DNA of 48,697 nt from an uncultured Paracoccaceae bacterium (GCA_947494445.1 CANLVD010000021.1:1-48697), one strand, 5' to 3'; counted from the stretch's first letter, positions 34,033 through 43,922 are shown. The notes: generated by a model not told the origin, from the letters alone. Made by a program: numbers and translations.

Positions 34033-34926
34033 ATGACCCAGACCACCAAGGGCCTGATCGCCATGGCCGCGGCCAGCATCTGGTGGGGCTTGTCCGGCCT
34101 CTATTACAAACCGCTCAGCCACATTCCCGCCGTGGAGGTTCTGGCCCATCGCACACTGTGGTCGCTGGTGTTCTTTCTCGCGCTCTTCACCCTGCAAGGC
34201 AGGCTCGGCGCGTTCTGGGCAGCGCTCACCAACCGCGCACTTCTGCCCCGACTGGCGCTCTCGTCACTGATGATCTCGGTCAACTGGTTCGGCTTCATCT
34301 TTGCGGTGGGCGCGGGTTTCGCGACACAAGCCGCACTGGGCTATTACATCTTCCCGCTTTTTGCAGCACTTCTTGGCCTTCTGGTCTTTTGCGAAGCGCT
34401 CAGCCCGCTGAAAATATGTGCCATCGCTCTTGCGACCTTTGCGGTCTGCCTGCTCACCTACCGGCTTGGCTCTGTCCCGTGGATTGCCATCATGCTGGCC
34501 TCGACCTTCTCGCTTTACGGGGTCCTGAAGAAAAGCCTCGACATCGGGCCGGTGCTTTCCGTCGGGGTTGAGGTTGCCTTGCTCTGCCCGCTGGCGCTGG
34601 CGTTTCTGATCTGGCGTCACGGTACCGGGCAGGGGGCTTTTGGCAGCGATCTGTCAGATGCCCTGATGCTGGCCGGTTCGGGCATCCTCACAGCGCTGCC
34701 TCTGGTGTTTTTCTCCTACGCGACCAAACGCCTGACCTATGCCAGCATCGGGGTGATCCAGTACCTCAACCCGACCCTGCAGTTTCTGGTGGCAACGCTG
34801 GTGTTTCGTGAGGCCTTCAGCCTCTGGCAGGCCGCGGCCTTCGGTCTGATCTGGACAGGGCTCGCGCTCTATTCCTACGACGCCTTGTCGCGCGATAAAC
34901 GCAAATCCAGTATTTCCATTGCTTGA
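34033..34926 (+). CDS. rarD: EamA-family transporter RarD
   Basis: 297 residues from the ATG at 34033; a start at 34003 would add ten residues of basic sequence. About ten membrane spans in two EamA repeats, with the RarD-type opening KGLIAMAAASIWWGLSGLYYK and HRTLWSLVFF. RarD proteins are drug/metabolite transporters of uncertain substrate. Its 3' end overlaps that of the convergent LOG-family gene by 52 bases. Confidence 0.87.
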   Translation: MTQTTKGLIAMAAASIWWGLSGLYYKPLSHIPAVEVLAHRTLWSLVFFLALFTLQGRLGAFWAALTNRALLPRLALSSLMISVNWFGFIFAVGAGFATQAALGYYIFPLFAALLGLLVFCEALSPLKICAIALATFAVCLLTYRLGSVPWIAIMLASTFSLYGVLKKSLDIGPVLSVGVEVALLCPLALAFLIWRHGTGQGAFGSDLSDALMLAGSGILTALPLVFFSYATKRLTYASIGVIQYLNPTLQFLVATLVFREAFSLWQAAAFGLIWTGLALYSYDALSRDKRKSSISIA

Positions 34927-35456
34927 TCAACGCCGTCGACCACGCTGAGAAGCGCACGGAAACTGGCGTCGGCAAAACCCTGTTCGATCATGTGATCGAT
35001 CAATTCCAGCAGCTTGTCCCAATAGCCCTTGTGATTGATCAGGATCACCGGTTTTGCGTGCAGGCCAAGCTGCGCCCACGTCAGAACCTCGAACAGCTCG
35101 TCCAGCGAACCGGGGCCGCCCGGCAGGGTCACGATCGCATCGGCATTCATGAACATGACCTTTTTGCGCTCATGCATGTTTTCGGTCACGATGAAGGTGC
35201 TCAGGTCGCGTTTTCCGACCTCGCGCTGCATCAGATGCACCGGAATGACCCCGAAGGTCTGACCGCCCGCGGTCTGTGCTGCCCGCGCCACCGCACCCAT
35301 CAACCCGACATCCCCGGCACCGTAAACCAGACGCATGTCCGCGCGCGCCAGACGCCCCCCCAGATCATCGGCCATCTGCATATGTGTGGCTTCGGTTCCC
35401 GGGCGCGATCCGCAAAACACGCAGACCGAGGGTTTCGGGTTTATCGTCAAAGACAT
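34875..35456 (-). CDS. LOG-family protein (TIGR00730, Rossmann-fold hydrolase)
   Basis: 193 residues from the ATG at 35456, with AAGGTG upstream; a TTG at 35477 is less likely. The phosphoribohydrolase motif PGGPGSLDE is present, with Ser for the usual Thr, as are VCVFCGSRPG at the N-terminus and ERKKVMF before the motif. LOG proteins cleave nucleoside 5'-monophosphates such as cytokinin ribotides to the base and ribose 5-phosphate. In bacteria the physiological substrate is often unclear. It is divergent from the LysM gene. Confidence 0.88.
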   Translation of the reverse strand: MSLTINPKPSVCVFCGSRPGTEATHMQMADDLGGRLARADMRLVYGAGDVGLMGAVARAAQTAGGQTFGVIPVHLMQREVGKRDLSTFIVTENMHERKKVMFMNADAIVTLPGGPGSLDELFEVLTWAQLGLHAKPVILINHKGYWDKLLELIDHMIEQGFADASFRALLSVVDGVDQAMEILDLRLSRDKAS

Positions 35457-35540
35457 GGCATTCACCTTGCTCTTCAATTATGTCAAATTGCCAGCTAGTG
35501 TAGCGGCCAGAGTAACGAAACTTGGGTGTCGGATCGGAAC

Positions 35541-36968
35541 ATGAGCGAAATTGAGCCAGCTGGCAACAAGATGCGCTGGATAATCGGAGGGTTGGTTCTG
35601 CTGACCCTTGGCAGTGTTGCGTTCCTGATCAAGCCGCAGACGAACACACCGACGGCGACGCAGCCCGTGGCCGCCAGCAGCGATACCGCAACGCCTTCCA
35701 TCGATGTTCAGACCGAAACCGCAGGCCTCGACACCGGCTCGACCGGAACGGCTGTTTTGCGCACCGAAAGTGAGCCTGAGTCTGAAACTGCAACAGACAT
35801 TCCGGCAGACACGGGCACCGAAGCGGCACCCGATGCCGTGGCCGAAACGGTCGAGACGCCTCTGCCCATCCCGACAGAGCAGGCAGAGACCACCGAGATT
35901 GCGACCGAGGCCACCACGCCCGAGATCATCGAGACCGAAGCCACCGAGCCCGAAGTCATCGTCACGGAAGCGGCTCCCCAGCTTGACGAAGGCGAGCCGG
36001 AGGTGACCAACACACTGGAAACAGCAGCGCTGGCTCCTCAGGCGTCCACCACCACGCCGCTTGCTGTCACGCCGTCTCAGGACAGCGAAGTGAGTGTCGG
36101 CAATGGCCAAAGCGATGTGACCGTGCCGGTTCTGAGCACACCGCAAGTGTCCACCACCGATCTGCCCAGCTTCGATCTGGTGCGGGTTGATGCCACTGGC
36201 TCGGGTCTGGTGGCCGGACGTGCCAAACCCGGCTCGAAAGTCACGATCAAATCGGGCGAGACCGAGATCGCCGTGGTCGAAGCCTCCTCTAAAGGAGAGT
36301 TCGTCGCCTTCATCTCCGCCCCGTCTTCCTCGGAAGGGCAGAACCTTTTCCTTCTGGCCGAAGATCAAAGCGGCAAGATCCTGCGCTCGGGCGATGAGGT
36401 GTTCATCCTGCCCGTATCGACCACCGATGAGGTCGCAGCCGCACCTGCCATCGTTCAGGCCAGCACAGATACCGTGCGTGTCCTGCAACCCGGTGGGCTG
36501 GCCGATGTGGTGGGCGTGACGCTCGACAGCATCTCCTACAATGACGTGGGCGCGGTTGTGCTGGCCGGGCGTGCACCGTCGAACGCGCCCTTGCGGGTCT
36601 ATGCGGACGGCCGCGTGCAGGCCGATGTCACCACCGGCGGCTCGGGCAGTTGGCAGACCACGCTCAGCGGTATTGCCGAAGGCGTCTACACCTTGCGCGT
36701 GGATGAGTTGGGCAGTGACGGCAGCGTCAAAAGCCGTGTCGAAAGCCCGTTCCAGCGGGTCTTCCCCAACCTTGCCGAACGCGGCGCCTCCTCGATCACC
36801 GTGCAGCCGGGCAACACGCTCTGGGTCATGGCGCGCGAGCGCTACGGCTCGGGCATTCTCTACACCCAGATCTACGCCGCCAACCAGACGCTGATCCGCG
36901 ATCCCGACCTGATCTACCCAGGTCAGATCTTCGATCTTCCCGCCGATCGCGACGTGAAATCGCAATAA
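35541..36968 (+). CDS. Membrane-anchored LysM peptidoglycan-binding protein
   Basis: 475 residues from the ATG at 35541; a GTG at 35526 is an alternative. Residues 12-30 form a membrane anchor. Residues 35-190 are an acidic Thr/Glu/Pro/Ala-rich, probably disordered, linker. The middle contains repeated beta-sandwich-like units (GSGLVAGRAKPGSKVTIKSG, VVLAGRAPSNAPLRVYADG). The C-terminus is a LysM domain (SITVQPGNTLWVMARERYG to PGQIFDLP), which binds cell-wall glycan. It probably spans the periplasm from inner membrane to wall. A long minus-strand frame over it is a shadow caused by codon bias. Confidence 0.87.
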   Translation: MSEIEPAGNKMRWIIGGLVLLTLGSVAFLIKPQTNTPTATQPVAASSDTATPSIDVQTETAGLDTGSTGTAVLRTESEPESETATDIPADTGTEAAPDAVAETVETPLPIPTEQAETTEIATEATTPEIIETEATEPEVIVTEAAPQLDEGEPEVTNTLETAALAPQASTTTPLAVTPSQDSEVSVGNGQSDVTVPVLSTPQVSTTDLPSFDLVRVDATGSGLVAGRAKPGSKVTIKSGETEIAVVEASSKGEFVAFISAPSSSEGQNLFLLAEDQSGKILRSGDEVFILPVSTTDEVAAAPAIVQASTDTVRVLQPGGLADVVGVTLDSISYNDVGAVVLAGRAPSNAPLRVYADGRVQADVTTGGSGSWQTTLSGIAEGVYTLRVDELGSDGSVKSRVESPFQRVFPNLAERGASSITVQPGNTLWVMARERYGSGILYTQIYAANQTLIRDPDLIYPGQIFDLPADRDVKSQ

Positions 36969-37033
36969 CCCCTTTTATTGCCAGCATCTGCGGCCTATCT
37001 CAGACGTAAAGACTGCAAGACATTGGACATTGA

Positions 37034-38875
37034 ATGAGTTCTGAGGATCTTCCCGCCTCGGCAGAGGCTGAGCAACGCTCGGCGCTGCGCACCATCCGCA
37101 AGGTTGCCCCGTATCTTTGGCCAGAAGGTGACACTCAGGCCAAGCTGCGCGTCGTGCTGGCCATGGCGTTTCTGGTGCTGGGCAAGATCGCTGCTGTCTC
37201 AACCCCGTTTTTCTACAAGGCCGCCGTCGACGCGCTGGCGCCTTCAGATGCGGCTGATCCGACCGGCTATCTGCTGATTGCGGGTGCTGCCGGTCTGGTG
37301 GTCGCCTATGGCGTGTTGCGGCTTTTGTCCATTGGTCTCAACCAGTTGCGCGATGCAGTCTTTGCCCGCGTCGGCCAGCGGGCCTTGCGCAAACTGGCGC
37401 TGGAGACCTTCCAGCACATCCATGCGCTTTCGATGCGCTACCACATCACCCGCAAGACCGGCGGGCTGAGCCGGATCATTGAACGCGGTGTGAAAGGGGT
37501 GGAGTTTCTGCTGCGCTTCCTGCTGTTTTCCATAGGCCCCCTGATCCTTGAACTGGCACTGATCGCGGCCATTCTGTTTGTCGTCTTCGACGTCTGGTAT
37601 CTGGCCGTGGTCGTGGTGACCATCGGGCTTTACGTGGTCTTTACCTTCAAGGTCACCGAATGGCGCGTGCAGATCCGCAAGCGGATGAACGACCGTGACA
37701 CGGACGCCAACCAGAAAGCCATCGACAGTCTGCTGAACTTCGAGACGGTGAAATACTTCGGGGCCGAGCGGCGCGAGGCAGATCGCTATGATGTCTCCAT
37801 GGAGGGTTATGAGCAGGCCGCTGTCGAGACCTCCGTTTCGCTCGCAGCGCTCAATTTCGGGCAGGCGCTGATCATCAACTCGGGCCTTGTGGCGGTGATG
37901 GTCATGGCAGGTATGGGTGTGCAAAACGGCACGCTGAGCGTAGGCGATTTCGTCATGGTCAATGCCTATATGATCCAGATCACCATGCCGCTGAACTTCC
38001 TCGGCACGGTCTATCGCGAGATCCGTCAGGCGCTTGTCGATATGGGCGAGATGTTCGACCTGCTGGAGCAACCGGCTGAGGTGAAAGACAAGGCGGACGC
38101 ACCCGCGCTCAAGGTCTCGGGTGGCGATGTGTCGTTTCGTGATGTTGTATTTTCCTACGAGACCGAGCGCTCCATCCTGCACGACCTGAGCCTGCATGTC
38201 CCCGCGGGGCAGACCGTGGCCGTGGTTGGTCCGTCGGGCTCGGGCAAATCAACCATCGGGCGGCTGTTGTTCCGTTTCTACGATGTCGCCGCCGGCTCGC
38301 TGTCCATCGACGGACAGGACGTGCGCGACGTGACACAGGAAAGCCTGCGCAAGGCCATTGGCGTGGTGCCGCAGGACACGGTGCTGTTCAACGACACCAT
38401 CGGCTATAACATCGCCTATGGTCGGCCCGAGGCCAGCCGGGAAGAGATGTATGACGCCGCGCGTGCTGCCCAGATCCACGACTTCGTCATGGGTCTGCCC
38501 GAGGGGTATGACACGGTGGTCGGCGAGCGCGGGCTGAAGCTGTCGGGCGGTGAAAAGCAGCGCGTGGGCATTGCCCGGACGCTGCTGAAAAACCCGCCCA
38601 TTCTGCTTCTGGATGAGGCGACATCGGCTCTGGATACCGAGACCGAGCGCGACATTCAGGAAGCGCTGAAGGCAATGGGCAAGGGCCGCACGGTGATCAC
38701 CATCGCGCACCGCCTGTCAACGGTCGTCGATGCCGACCGTATTGTCGTTCTGGAGAAGGGTGAAGTTGTCGAAGAAGGCACCCATGATGACCTGCTGGAG
38801 CGCGACGGACGCTATGCCCGCATGTGGCACCGGCAGCTCAATGACGAAGATGACGGCGACGCTCAGGTGGCGTGA
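37034..38875 (+). CDS. ATM1-type ABC exporter (fused permease/ATPase)
   Basis: 613 residues. A six-span membrane domain covers residues 35-340, and an ATPase domain follows. Walker A is GPSGSGKST (399-407), Q-loop VVPQDTVLF, signature LSGGEKQRVGIARTL, Walker B ILLLDEATSALD and H-loop AHRLST. The sequence (SRIIERGVKGVEF, FETVKYFGAERRE) is of the ATM1/HMT type, implicated in exporting glutathione-linked sulfur or metal compounds. It functions as a homodimer in the inner membrane. It starts 65 bp after the LysM gene and may share its transcript. Confidence 0.9.
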   Translation: MSSEDLPASAEAEQRSALRTIRKVAPYLWPEGDTQAKLRVVLAMAFLVLGKIAAVSTPFFYKAAVDALAPSDAADPTGYLLIAGAAGLVVAYGVLRLLSIGLNQLRDAVFARVGQRALRKLALETFQHIHALSMRYHITRKTGGLSRIIERGVKGVEFLLRFLLFSIGPLILELALIAAILFVVFDVWYLAVVVVTIGLYVVFTFKVTEWRVQIRKRMNDRDTDANQKAIDSLLNFETVKYFGAERREADRYDVSMEGYEQAAVETSVSLAALNFGQALIINSGLVAVMVMAGMGVQNGTLSVGDFVMVNAYMIQITMPLNFLGTVYREIRQALVDMGEMFDLLEQPAEVKDKADAPALKVSGGDVSFRDVVFSYETERSILHDLSLHVPAGQTVAVVGPSGSGKSTIGRLLFRFYDVAAGSLSIDGQDVRDVTQESLRKAIGVVPQDTVLFNDTIGYNIAYGRPEASREEMYDAARAAQIHDFVMGLPEGYDTVVGERGLKLSGGEKQRVGIARTLLKNPPILLLDEATSALDTETERDIQEALKAMGKGRTVITIAHRLSTVVDADRIVVLEKGEVVEEGTHDDLLERDGRYARMWHRQLNDEDDGDAQVA

Positions 38876-38942
38876 TACGGTCCCTGAGCACCCCCGGAAA
38901 TCAGACAGATCAGGCTTGTCCCCGCGGGGACAGAATTGAAAA

Positions 38943-38967
38943 CGCCAACCCGATCAAAGGGTTGGCG
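38943..38967 (-). terminator. Terminator of the RND operon (possibly bidirectional)
   Basis: A perfect nine-base-pair stem, CGCCAACCC (38943-38951) and GGGTTGGCG (38959-38967), with a seven-base loop. On the minus strand it is followed by TTTTC, which suits termination of the leftward RND operon. The plus side lacks a T run but may still slow transcription from the ATM1 gene. Confidence 0.75.
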
Positions 38968-39004
38968 ATTCTGACTCTGAGGCGTTAACTGATTGATAAG
39001 ACTA

Positions 39005-42000
39005 TCATTCCGCCGCATGTGGTGGGCGTTTGGGCATGCCGACCGGCTGGGGTTTCGGGCGTTCCCATTCGGTCCATGTCAACTCATCCACCGGTGATTT
39101 GCGGGCGTCCCGGCGCAGGTCCATGTCCTGCCGGGTGCGGGAGGATTTGCCGCGCAGGGTGGCCAGCACGGCCGTCCAGAATGCAGCGACCCCTGTGGAC
39201 AGCCATACGCGGACGGCCAGCATCGCGGGCGTGAAGACCAGCGTCAGGACCGTCGCCAGCCCCAGTCCGAAGACCACGGCCGTTGCCAGCTGTTTCCACC
39301 AGAGCGCCGTGGGTGCATCGATCGAATAGCCGCCATTGGCAAAGTCGATCGACAGGCCGAACATCATCGGTGCAAGGCCCGCCATTGTGGTGATGGTGGT
39401 CAAGAGCACGGGTCGGATGCGATCCTCGGCGGTACGGATGATCGCCTCGATCCGTGGCATATAGCGGGCGTAATCCTGATAGGTGTCGATCAGGACAATA
39501 TTGTTGTTCACCACGATGCCTGCCAGTGCCACGATGCCCGTTCCGGTCATGATGATGGAAAACGTCTGGTCCATGATCAGCATGCCCCAGAGCGCACCCG
39601 AGACAGAAAAGACCACCGCAACCAACACCAGAACGGAGTTGTAGAAGGAGTTGAACTGCGCCAGCAGGATCACGAACATCAGTCCCAGCGCGCCAATGAA
39701 GGCCTGTCCGAGGAAGGCCTGACTTTCGGCCTGATCGTCCTGATCTCCGGTCCATTCGGTGATGATGGATGCGGGCAGGTTGGCCTCGGTCTCGATCCAT
39801 TCGGTGATGGCCGCGATTTGTTCGACGGCGTTCTCGCCCTCGGCAATATTGGCTTTGATGTCAAAGAAACGCACCCCGTCGACCCGGTCGATCTGGCCCA
39901 GTTTGCGCACCGGCTGGCGCGAGATGAAATTGGCCAGCGGGATCAACCCATCGGTGGTGCGCACGCGCAGCGTGTCGAGGGTCGAAAGCAGGCGATCCTC
40001 TTCGGGAAGGCGCACGCGGATGTCGATTTCTTCGTCCGAGCTGTCGACGCGCATCTTGTCGAGCGTAAGCCCGCGCGTGACCAGTTGGACCATGGCGCCC
40101 ACAGTGGCGACGTCGGCCCCGAAGCGACCGGCCTTTTCCACGTCCACATCGATTTGCCAGTCGATGCCAGGCAGGGGCAGCGTGTCTTCGGTGTCGGTCA
40201 GCGTATCCAGCCCGTCAAAATACTGGCGCACGACGGCTGTGGTGGCCAGAAGCTCGTCCCAGTTCTCGCCTTTCAGGCGCAGATGCACGGGCTTGCCCTG
40301 GGCAGGGCCCATCGCGGCCTCGGAAATCTCGGCACGGATGCCGGGGATCTCTGCCAGACGTTCGTTGATGCTGTTGAGGATGAAGTTGCCCTTGCCCTCG
40401 GGCCCCAGCTTGTAGCGGTCTTCCCATTTGTCGAGTTCGATCTGAACCTGCCCGACCGTGTCGCGTGGCGCGCTGGTGCCGCCGGTGTTCTGGTTCAGGC
40501 CACCGCCACCGGCAAAGGCAAAGATCGAGGAAACGCCGTCGGTTTCCATGATGATCTGCTCGACCTGTTTGACCATGTCGTCCTTTTCAGACAGCGACAG
40601 GTTTCCGCGTGCTCGCACATAGGCAATGGCGCGTTCAGGCTCCATCTGGACGAAAAACTCGACGCCTTTGGAGTTCTGGCCGAAGTACCCGAAGGTAAAC
40701 ACAACGAAGCCCACAACGGCGGCAACAGAAACGAACGGCATGATCGGGTTGCCGGTGAGGAACTTGATCACATAGCCGAAGGGCGAGCGACGGCGGGCCT
40801 TGGTCGAGACCTGTTCGGACCGGTCGGGCAGAAGCGATCCGCCGATGCAGGACAGCGCCAGCCATGAGGCCACGAAGATCACGATACCCGGCAGCAGCAC
40901 ACTGCCGTCCGTGCCAAAGGCGCCACGCGTCATCAGCATCAGTCCGGCCAGAATGCCCGCGATCGGGAACAGGCTGCCGATCAGGCGGATCGGGAAGGAC
41001 CAGTTGGCGCGCAGGTAGGTGGCCGTGCGGGTGATGATGCGCGAGATGCGCCCGGCGGTGCCGCCGACCACGGGCAGGAAGATCAGGGCCACGATCAGCG
41101 AGGCAGAAAGCACGAAGATCAGCGTGACCGGCAGGTTGCCCATGAACTCGCCCGGCACGCCGGGCCAGAAGAGCATCGGCAGGAAGGCACAAAGCGTTGT
41201 CGCGGTTGACGAGACGATGGGCCAGAACATCCGCTTGGCGGCGGCGGCATAGGCGCGCATCGGGCCCTGTCCGCGTTGGATTTCCTTGTCGGCGTATTCC
41301 ACCACCACAATGGCCCCGTCGACCAGCATGCCCACGGCAAGGATCAGTCCGAACATCACGATGTTGGTGATGGTCATGCCAAAGACGCTGAGGATCGCAA
41401 AACACAACAGGAACGAGGTCGGGATCGCAAAGCCCACCAGCAGGGCAGAGCGGATGCCAAGGGCAGACAGCACCACGATCATGACCAAAGCGATGGCGGT
41501 CAGAACGGAGGCCTCAAGCTGGCTGACCATGGAGGAGACCTCCGACGAGGTGTCCATGGAGAAATCGACGTTGATCGAGGTGCGCAGTTCCTCGGGCCAG
41601 CCTTCCATCGCCTCGGCCACGACCTCACGCACCAGTTGGGAGGTGTCGATGACGTTGAAGCCCTTGCGCTTGACGACCTGCAAGGCGACGGTCGTCTCGC
41701 CATTGTAGCGCGCCGTGCCTGCGCGATCCTCGAATGTCAGGCGGATCTCGGCCAGTTCCCCCAGGGTGATGACCCGGTCGCCGTTGACCTTGACGGGCAG
41801 ATTGTAGACGTCCTGCGTGTCGTCAAAAGCAGACGGGATCTTGACGGAATAGGCACCGTTTTCGGTTTCTACCTCACCGGCGGCGATCAACTGGTTGTTG
41901 TTGACCACGACACTGATCAGCTCGCCCGCAGTGACGTTGTAGGCCTCAAGCCGCAGGGGATCGATCAGAACCTCAAGCATTTCGTCCCGGTGACCGGCAA

Positions 42001-42523
42001 GACCGGCTTCGAGCACGGGAGCGAGTCCTTCAATCTCGTCCTGCAATTCCTTGGCGACGCGCAAAAGCGAGCGTTCGGGAACAGCGCCCGAGAGCGAAAT
42101 CACGAGGATCGGGAATTCGGAGAAGTTGATTTCATTGATGGAATACTGCTCGGCCCCGTCAGGGAATTCGGCCTCGGCCTGGTTCACCTTGTCACGGACA
42201 TCCGCGATGGTCGCGGCCTTGTCCCAGCCGAATTCGAATTCCAGTGCGACGCCTGCATAGCTCTCGGACGCGGTCGCGGACAGGGTTTTCAGCCCATCAA
42301 GGTCGCGCAGCTTGGTTTCAAGCGGTTTGACCAGCAGTTTCTCGCTGTCCTCGGCCGAGATGCCGGGGAAGGGGACAGAAACAAACAACGCAGGAATATC
42401 GATGTCCGGCTCACCCTCCTTGGGCAGGCCGACATAGGACACCGCACCCGCCAGAATGGAAAGCGCAATGAAAGCGAAGATCATCCGGGCCCGGGAGGAG
42501 GCCCAATCGACGAGACCGGTCAT
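39005..42523 (-). CDS. RND efflux transporter permease
   Basis: 1172 residues, about 130 longer than AcrB, with a polar C-terminal tail (RGKSSRTRQDMDLRRD). Twelve membrane spans in the usual one-plus-five, one-plus-five arrangement are visible. The proton-relay region in the fourth span reads GMLVDGAIVVVEY, near residue 405. Only one of the two adjacent aspartates of AcrB is present, as in the metal-efflux subgroup. The start GLPKEGEPDIDIPALFVSVPFPG is typical. It exports drugs, metals or lipids from the periplasm with a membrane-fusion protein encoded immediately upstream (ATGA overlap). No outer-membrane factor gene is nearby. Confidence 0.92.
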   Translation of the reverse strand: MTGLVDWASSRARMIFAFIALSILAGAVSYVGLPKEGEPDIDIPALFVSVPFPGISAEDSEKLLVKPLETKLRDLDGLKTLSATASESYAGVALEFEFGWDKAATIADVRDKVNQAEAEFPDGAEQYSINEINFSEFPILVISLSGAVPERSLLRVAKELQDEIEGLAPVLEAGLAGHRDEMLEVLIDPLRLEAYNVTAGELISVVVNNNQLIAAGEVETENGAYSVKIPSAFDDTQDVYNLPVKVNGDRVITLGELAEIRLTFEDRAGTARYNGETTVALQVVKRKGFNVIDTSQLVREVVAEAMEGWPEELRTSINVDFSMDTSSEVSSMVSQLEASVLTAIALVMIVVLSALGIRSALLVGFAIPTSFLLCFAILSVFGMTITNIVMFGLILAVGMLVDGAIVVVEYADKEIQRGQGPMRAYAAAAKRMFWPIVSSTATTLCAFLPMLFWPGVPGEFMGNLPVTLIFVLSASLIVALIFLPVVGGTAGRISRIITRTATYLRANWSFPIRLIGSLFPIAGILAGLMLMTRGAFGTDGSVLLPGIVIFVASWLALSCIGGSLLPDRSEQVSTKARRRSPFGYVIKFLTGNPIMPFVSVAAVVGFVVFTFGYFGQNSKGVEFFVQMEPERAIAYVRARGNLSLSEKDDMVKQVEQIIMETDGVSSIFAFAGGGGLNQNTGGTSAPRDTVGQVQIELDKWEDRYKLGPEGKGNFILNSINERLAEIPGIRAEISEAAMGPAQGKPVHLRLKGENWDELLATTAVVRQYFDGLDTLTDTEDTLPLPGIDWQIDVDVEKAGRFGADVATVGAMVQLVTRGLTLDKMRVDSSDEEIDIRVRLPEEDRLLSTLDTLRVRTTDGLIPLANFISRQPVRKLGQIDRVDGVRFFDIKANIAEGENAVEQIAAITEWIETEANLPASIITEWTGDQDDQAESQAFLGQAFIGALGLMFVILLAQFNSFYNSVLVLVAVVFSVSGALWGMLIMDQTFSIIMTGTGIVALAGIVVNNNIVLIDTYQDYARYMPRIEAIIRTAEDRIRPVLLTTITTMAGLAPMMFGLSIDFANGGYSIDAPTALWWKQLATAVVFGLGLATVLTLVFTPAMLAVRVWLSTGVAAFWTAVLATLRGKSSRTRQDMDLRRDARKSPVDELTWTEWERPKPQPVGMPKRPPHAAE

Positions 42524-43611
42524 TCCTTGGGCTCCTGCATGGTGACGGTCACCTCGCGGCCATCGGTCACGAAGTCCTGACCAACAACGATGACGTCCAG
42601 TTCTTCAGGCAGTCCGGCCAGCCAGATGCCCTCGGGCGCGTCGCGAATAACCGAGACGGGCAGGAAATAGGCCTTGCCGTCTTGAGCCGCGCGGACACCC
42701 AAGCGCCCCTCATCGTCCAGTGTCAGGGCCGATTGCGGCAGCAGATGCGCCTTTTCACCGGCCAGAGCGATGAACATCTCGGCAGTGACGCCATCACGCA
42801 TGGCCAGATCAGGGTTTGGCACCTCGATCTCGACCCGGAATGTGCGGGTCAGGGGATCGGCGGAGCGCGACAGGAAGGTGACAACGCCCATGACTTCCTG
42901 CCCGGTGATCAGGCGGGCGCCAGCCGGTGTGCCAAGGGTCAGACTTCCGATGTTTTTCTCGGGCACGAAGCCCACCAGCTTGATTTTTTCGAGCGAGATG
43001 ATGGTTGCGCAATCGGCGCCGGGCTGCAGATATGCACCCAACTCGGCGGTGTCGGACTCCAAAATGCCATCGAACGGAGCCACAATGCGCAGCTTTTTCA
43101 GTTCTTCCTCGGCCTGTTTGACAGCGGATTGTGCGTTTTCAAGCCGCGCGTTGGAACTGGCCGCGGCGGTTTCGGCCGTAAATCCGCGTTTGGCCAGTGC
43201 GGATGCCGCCTTGTCGTTCACTTCAGCCTCGGCCAGAGCGGCCTTGGCTGATGTGAGTTGCGCCGCGCGCGTGCCTGCATCCAGTTCGCACATCAGGTCG
43301 CCTGCCTTGATCTGGGTGCCCTTGCGCAGCGGCTCGGAGATCACCTGACCGGCGGTTTCAGCCTTGACCTGCACGTTGCGCGCAGCCTCCGTCCGGCCTG
43401 ACAGAACCAGACCGCGTTCGACATTCTGGGCGATGGAATTGCGGGCAACGACCGAGACGGGCACGATCTCGCGTCCCTCCAGCACCTCGGCAGCGTCGGC
43501 GGTCTCGGCCCCGTCTGCATTGGCGAGCGCCTTGAGCATATCGCGCTCCATGATTGCCACATAAAGGACGCCTGCAACCAGAAGGGACGTCAGCAACGGC
43601 AGGAACCGCAT
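42520..43611 (-). CDS. RND efflux periplasmic adaptor (membrane fusion protein)
   Basis: 363 residues from the ATG at 43611, preceded by CGGAGA. N-terminal membrane anchor (PLLTSLLVAGVLYVAI). A barrel-sandwich (lipoyl-like) half follows (VQVKAETAGQVISEPLRKGTQIKAGDLMCELD), then an alpha-hairpin rich in Ala/Glu/Lys (ALAEAEVNDKAASALAKRG), the second lipoyl half and beta-barrel domains (LGAYLQPGADCATIISL). It links the RND pump to an outer-membrane channel. It is the first gene of the two-gene operon. Confidence 0.9.
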   Translation of the reverse strand: MRFLPLLTSLLVAGVLYVAIMERDMLKALANADGAETADAAEVLEGREIVPVSVVARNSIAQNVERGLVLSGRTEAARNVQVKAETAGQVISEPLRKGTQIKAGDLMCELDAGTRAAQLTSAKAALAEAEVNDKAASALAKRGFTAETAAASSNARLENAQSAVKQAEEELKKLRIVAPFDGILESDTAELGAYLQPGADCATIISLEKIKLVGFVPEKNIGSLTLGTPAGARLITGQEVMGVVTFLSRSADPLTRTFRVEIEVPNPDLAMRDGVTAEMFIALAGEKAHLLPQSALTLDDEGRLGVRAAQDGKAYFLPVSVIRDAPEGIWLAGLPEELDVIVVGQDFVTDGREVTVTMQEPKE

Positions 43612-43922
43612 CGTAATTCTCCGTAATCTCAGCCTTTGATGGCCCAATGGGACCTAGTTCAATGGCGCTGTTCTTCAATTTCTTAAGGGGTCACTTCGAC
43701 CCATGTTGGTCCCGGTGTCAGGCCAATCTCCTGCCCGGGTCGTTCTGCTTGGCAACTCGCGGGCTATGTAAGCAGTTATCACTTTCGCATCAAGCCGCGA
43801 TTTAAACTATTTTGCAAGGTGTTTCGCAGGTGCACACAGGTTTTTGAGGCTGTGGAATGCCCTTGGCAAGCCCAAGCCAGACGGTTTAGTGTCCGCCGGA
43901 CGGGGCTTGAGGAGACAGACGC
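43612..43922. other. Divergent intergenic region, RND operon / yfgM-like gene
   Basis: No gene is visible in these 311 bases. The region must hold promoters for both directions. The only symmetric element I noted is a short GTCCG-C-CGGAC (43891-43901) just upstream of the yfgM-like ribosome-binding site. No clear regulator-binding palindrome was found. Confidence 0.45.

Noticed and set aside
32728-34197. 489-residue minus-strand frame over the desaturase
   Set aside because: Gln/Arg/His-rich shadow; the plus strand has three exact desaturase histidine boxes.
35478-36965. 495-residue minus-strand open frame over the LysM gene
   Set aside because: Glycine/arginine-rich shadow of a G+C-rich, Thr/Glu-rich coding strand; no family motif, while the plus strand has a clear membrane anchor and LysM domain.
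41276-42580. 434-residue plus-strand frame over the RND permease
   Set aside because: Composition typical of an antisense frame; the minus strand is an unmistakable RND pump.
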